A stretch of 5,402 nt of DNA from Syntrophomonadaceae bacterium. Its GTDB lineage: Bacteria > Bacillota_D > Dethiobacteria > DTU022 > UBA8154. The notes below the pieces were generated by a model. That model searched no databases, had not been told where the DNA came from, and saw only the letters and a list, made by a program, of their open reading frames with translations. Shown here piece by piece: positions 5,360 to 5,402 of this stretch. Where the stretch lies: positions 1 to 5,402 of the forward strand of contig SKMY01000039.1 in assembly GCA_007120815.1 (NCBI GenBank), in the 5' to 3' direction. Both the position numbers and the translations under genes were made by a program. Position 1 is the first letter of the stretch, and the number at the start of each line of letters is the position of its first letter.

Positions 5360-5402
5360 AAAAAATAATAAAGCGTGTATTTTGTTGCATTGTTATGCTT
5401 AA

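Noticed and set aside
5371..5400. Possible terminator stem after the last gene (AAGCGTG / TATGCTT)
   Set aside because: It needs two G-U pairs, is AT-rich with a large loop, and the window ends before any T-run could be seen.
1..5402. CRISPR array, tRNA, insertion sequence or phage gene
   Set aside because: No regularly spaced repeats, tRNA-like T-arm or cloverleaf, transposase motif or phage-type protein was seen on either strand.

Overview
The window is about 5.4 kb of chromosomal-looking DNA from what is probably a strict anaerobe. The likeliest group is a sulfate-reducing or syntrophic Desulfobacterota-type bacterium. That assignment is inference from gene content: a CooF/HycB-type ferredoxin with 16 cysteines, a fused ADP-forming acyl-CoA synthetase and a stand-alone BioD-like/DRTGG protein, all carried on bacterial-looking Shine-Dalgarno sites and sigma70-like promoters. 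No rRNA, tRNA, transposase, CRISPR or phage gene is visible, and all four genes are intact.

Layout. (1) Positions 6-545, minus strand: a four-cluster [4Fe-4S] ferredoxin whose operon, if there is one, continues beyond the left edge. (2) Positions 546-831: an AT-rich divergent control region. It holds a sigma70-like promoter on each strand, a 24-bp near-perfect palindrome over the minus-strand -10 box, and a hairpin in each leader. (3) Positions 832-1737, plus strand: a creatininase-family metal-dependent amidohydrolase. (4) Positions 1738-2136: a 399-base non-coding stretch, mostly AT-rich, interrupted by a compact GC-rich island of palindromes and direct repeats. (5) Positions 2137-4239, plus strand: a single-chain ADP-forming acetyl/acyl-CoA synthetase. 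(6) Positions 4292-5359, plus strand: a BioD-like P-loop plus DRTGG protein, 52 bases downstream and probably co-transcribed with the synthetase.

How the genes may work together. The synthetase converts acyl-CoA, ADP and phosphate to acid, CoA and ATP, or the reverse, which is a typical energy-conserving step in fermenters and archaea. The second gene of the pair resembles the non-catalytic N-terminal part of long phosphotransacetylases without the catalytic PTA domain, so a sensing or regulatory role beside the synthetase is plausible but unproven. The ferredoxin would carry low-potential electrons for an oxidoreductase encoded outside the window. The creatininase-family enzyme has its own promoter and its substrate cannot be read from the sequence. 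Start codons matter here: three of the four genes appear to use GTG or TTG, and two of the longest open frames have spurious N-terminal extensions, one of which is a translated Shine-Dalgarno site.
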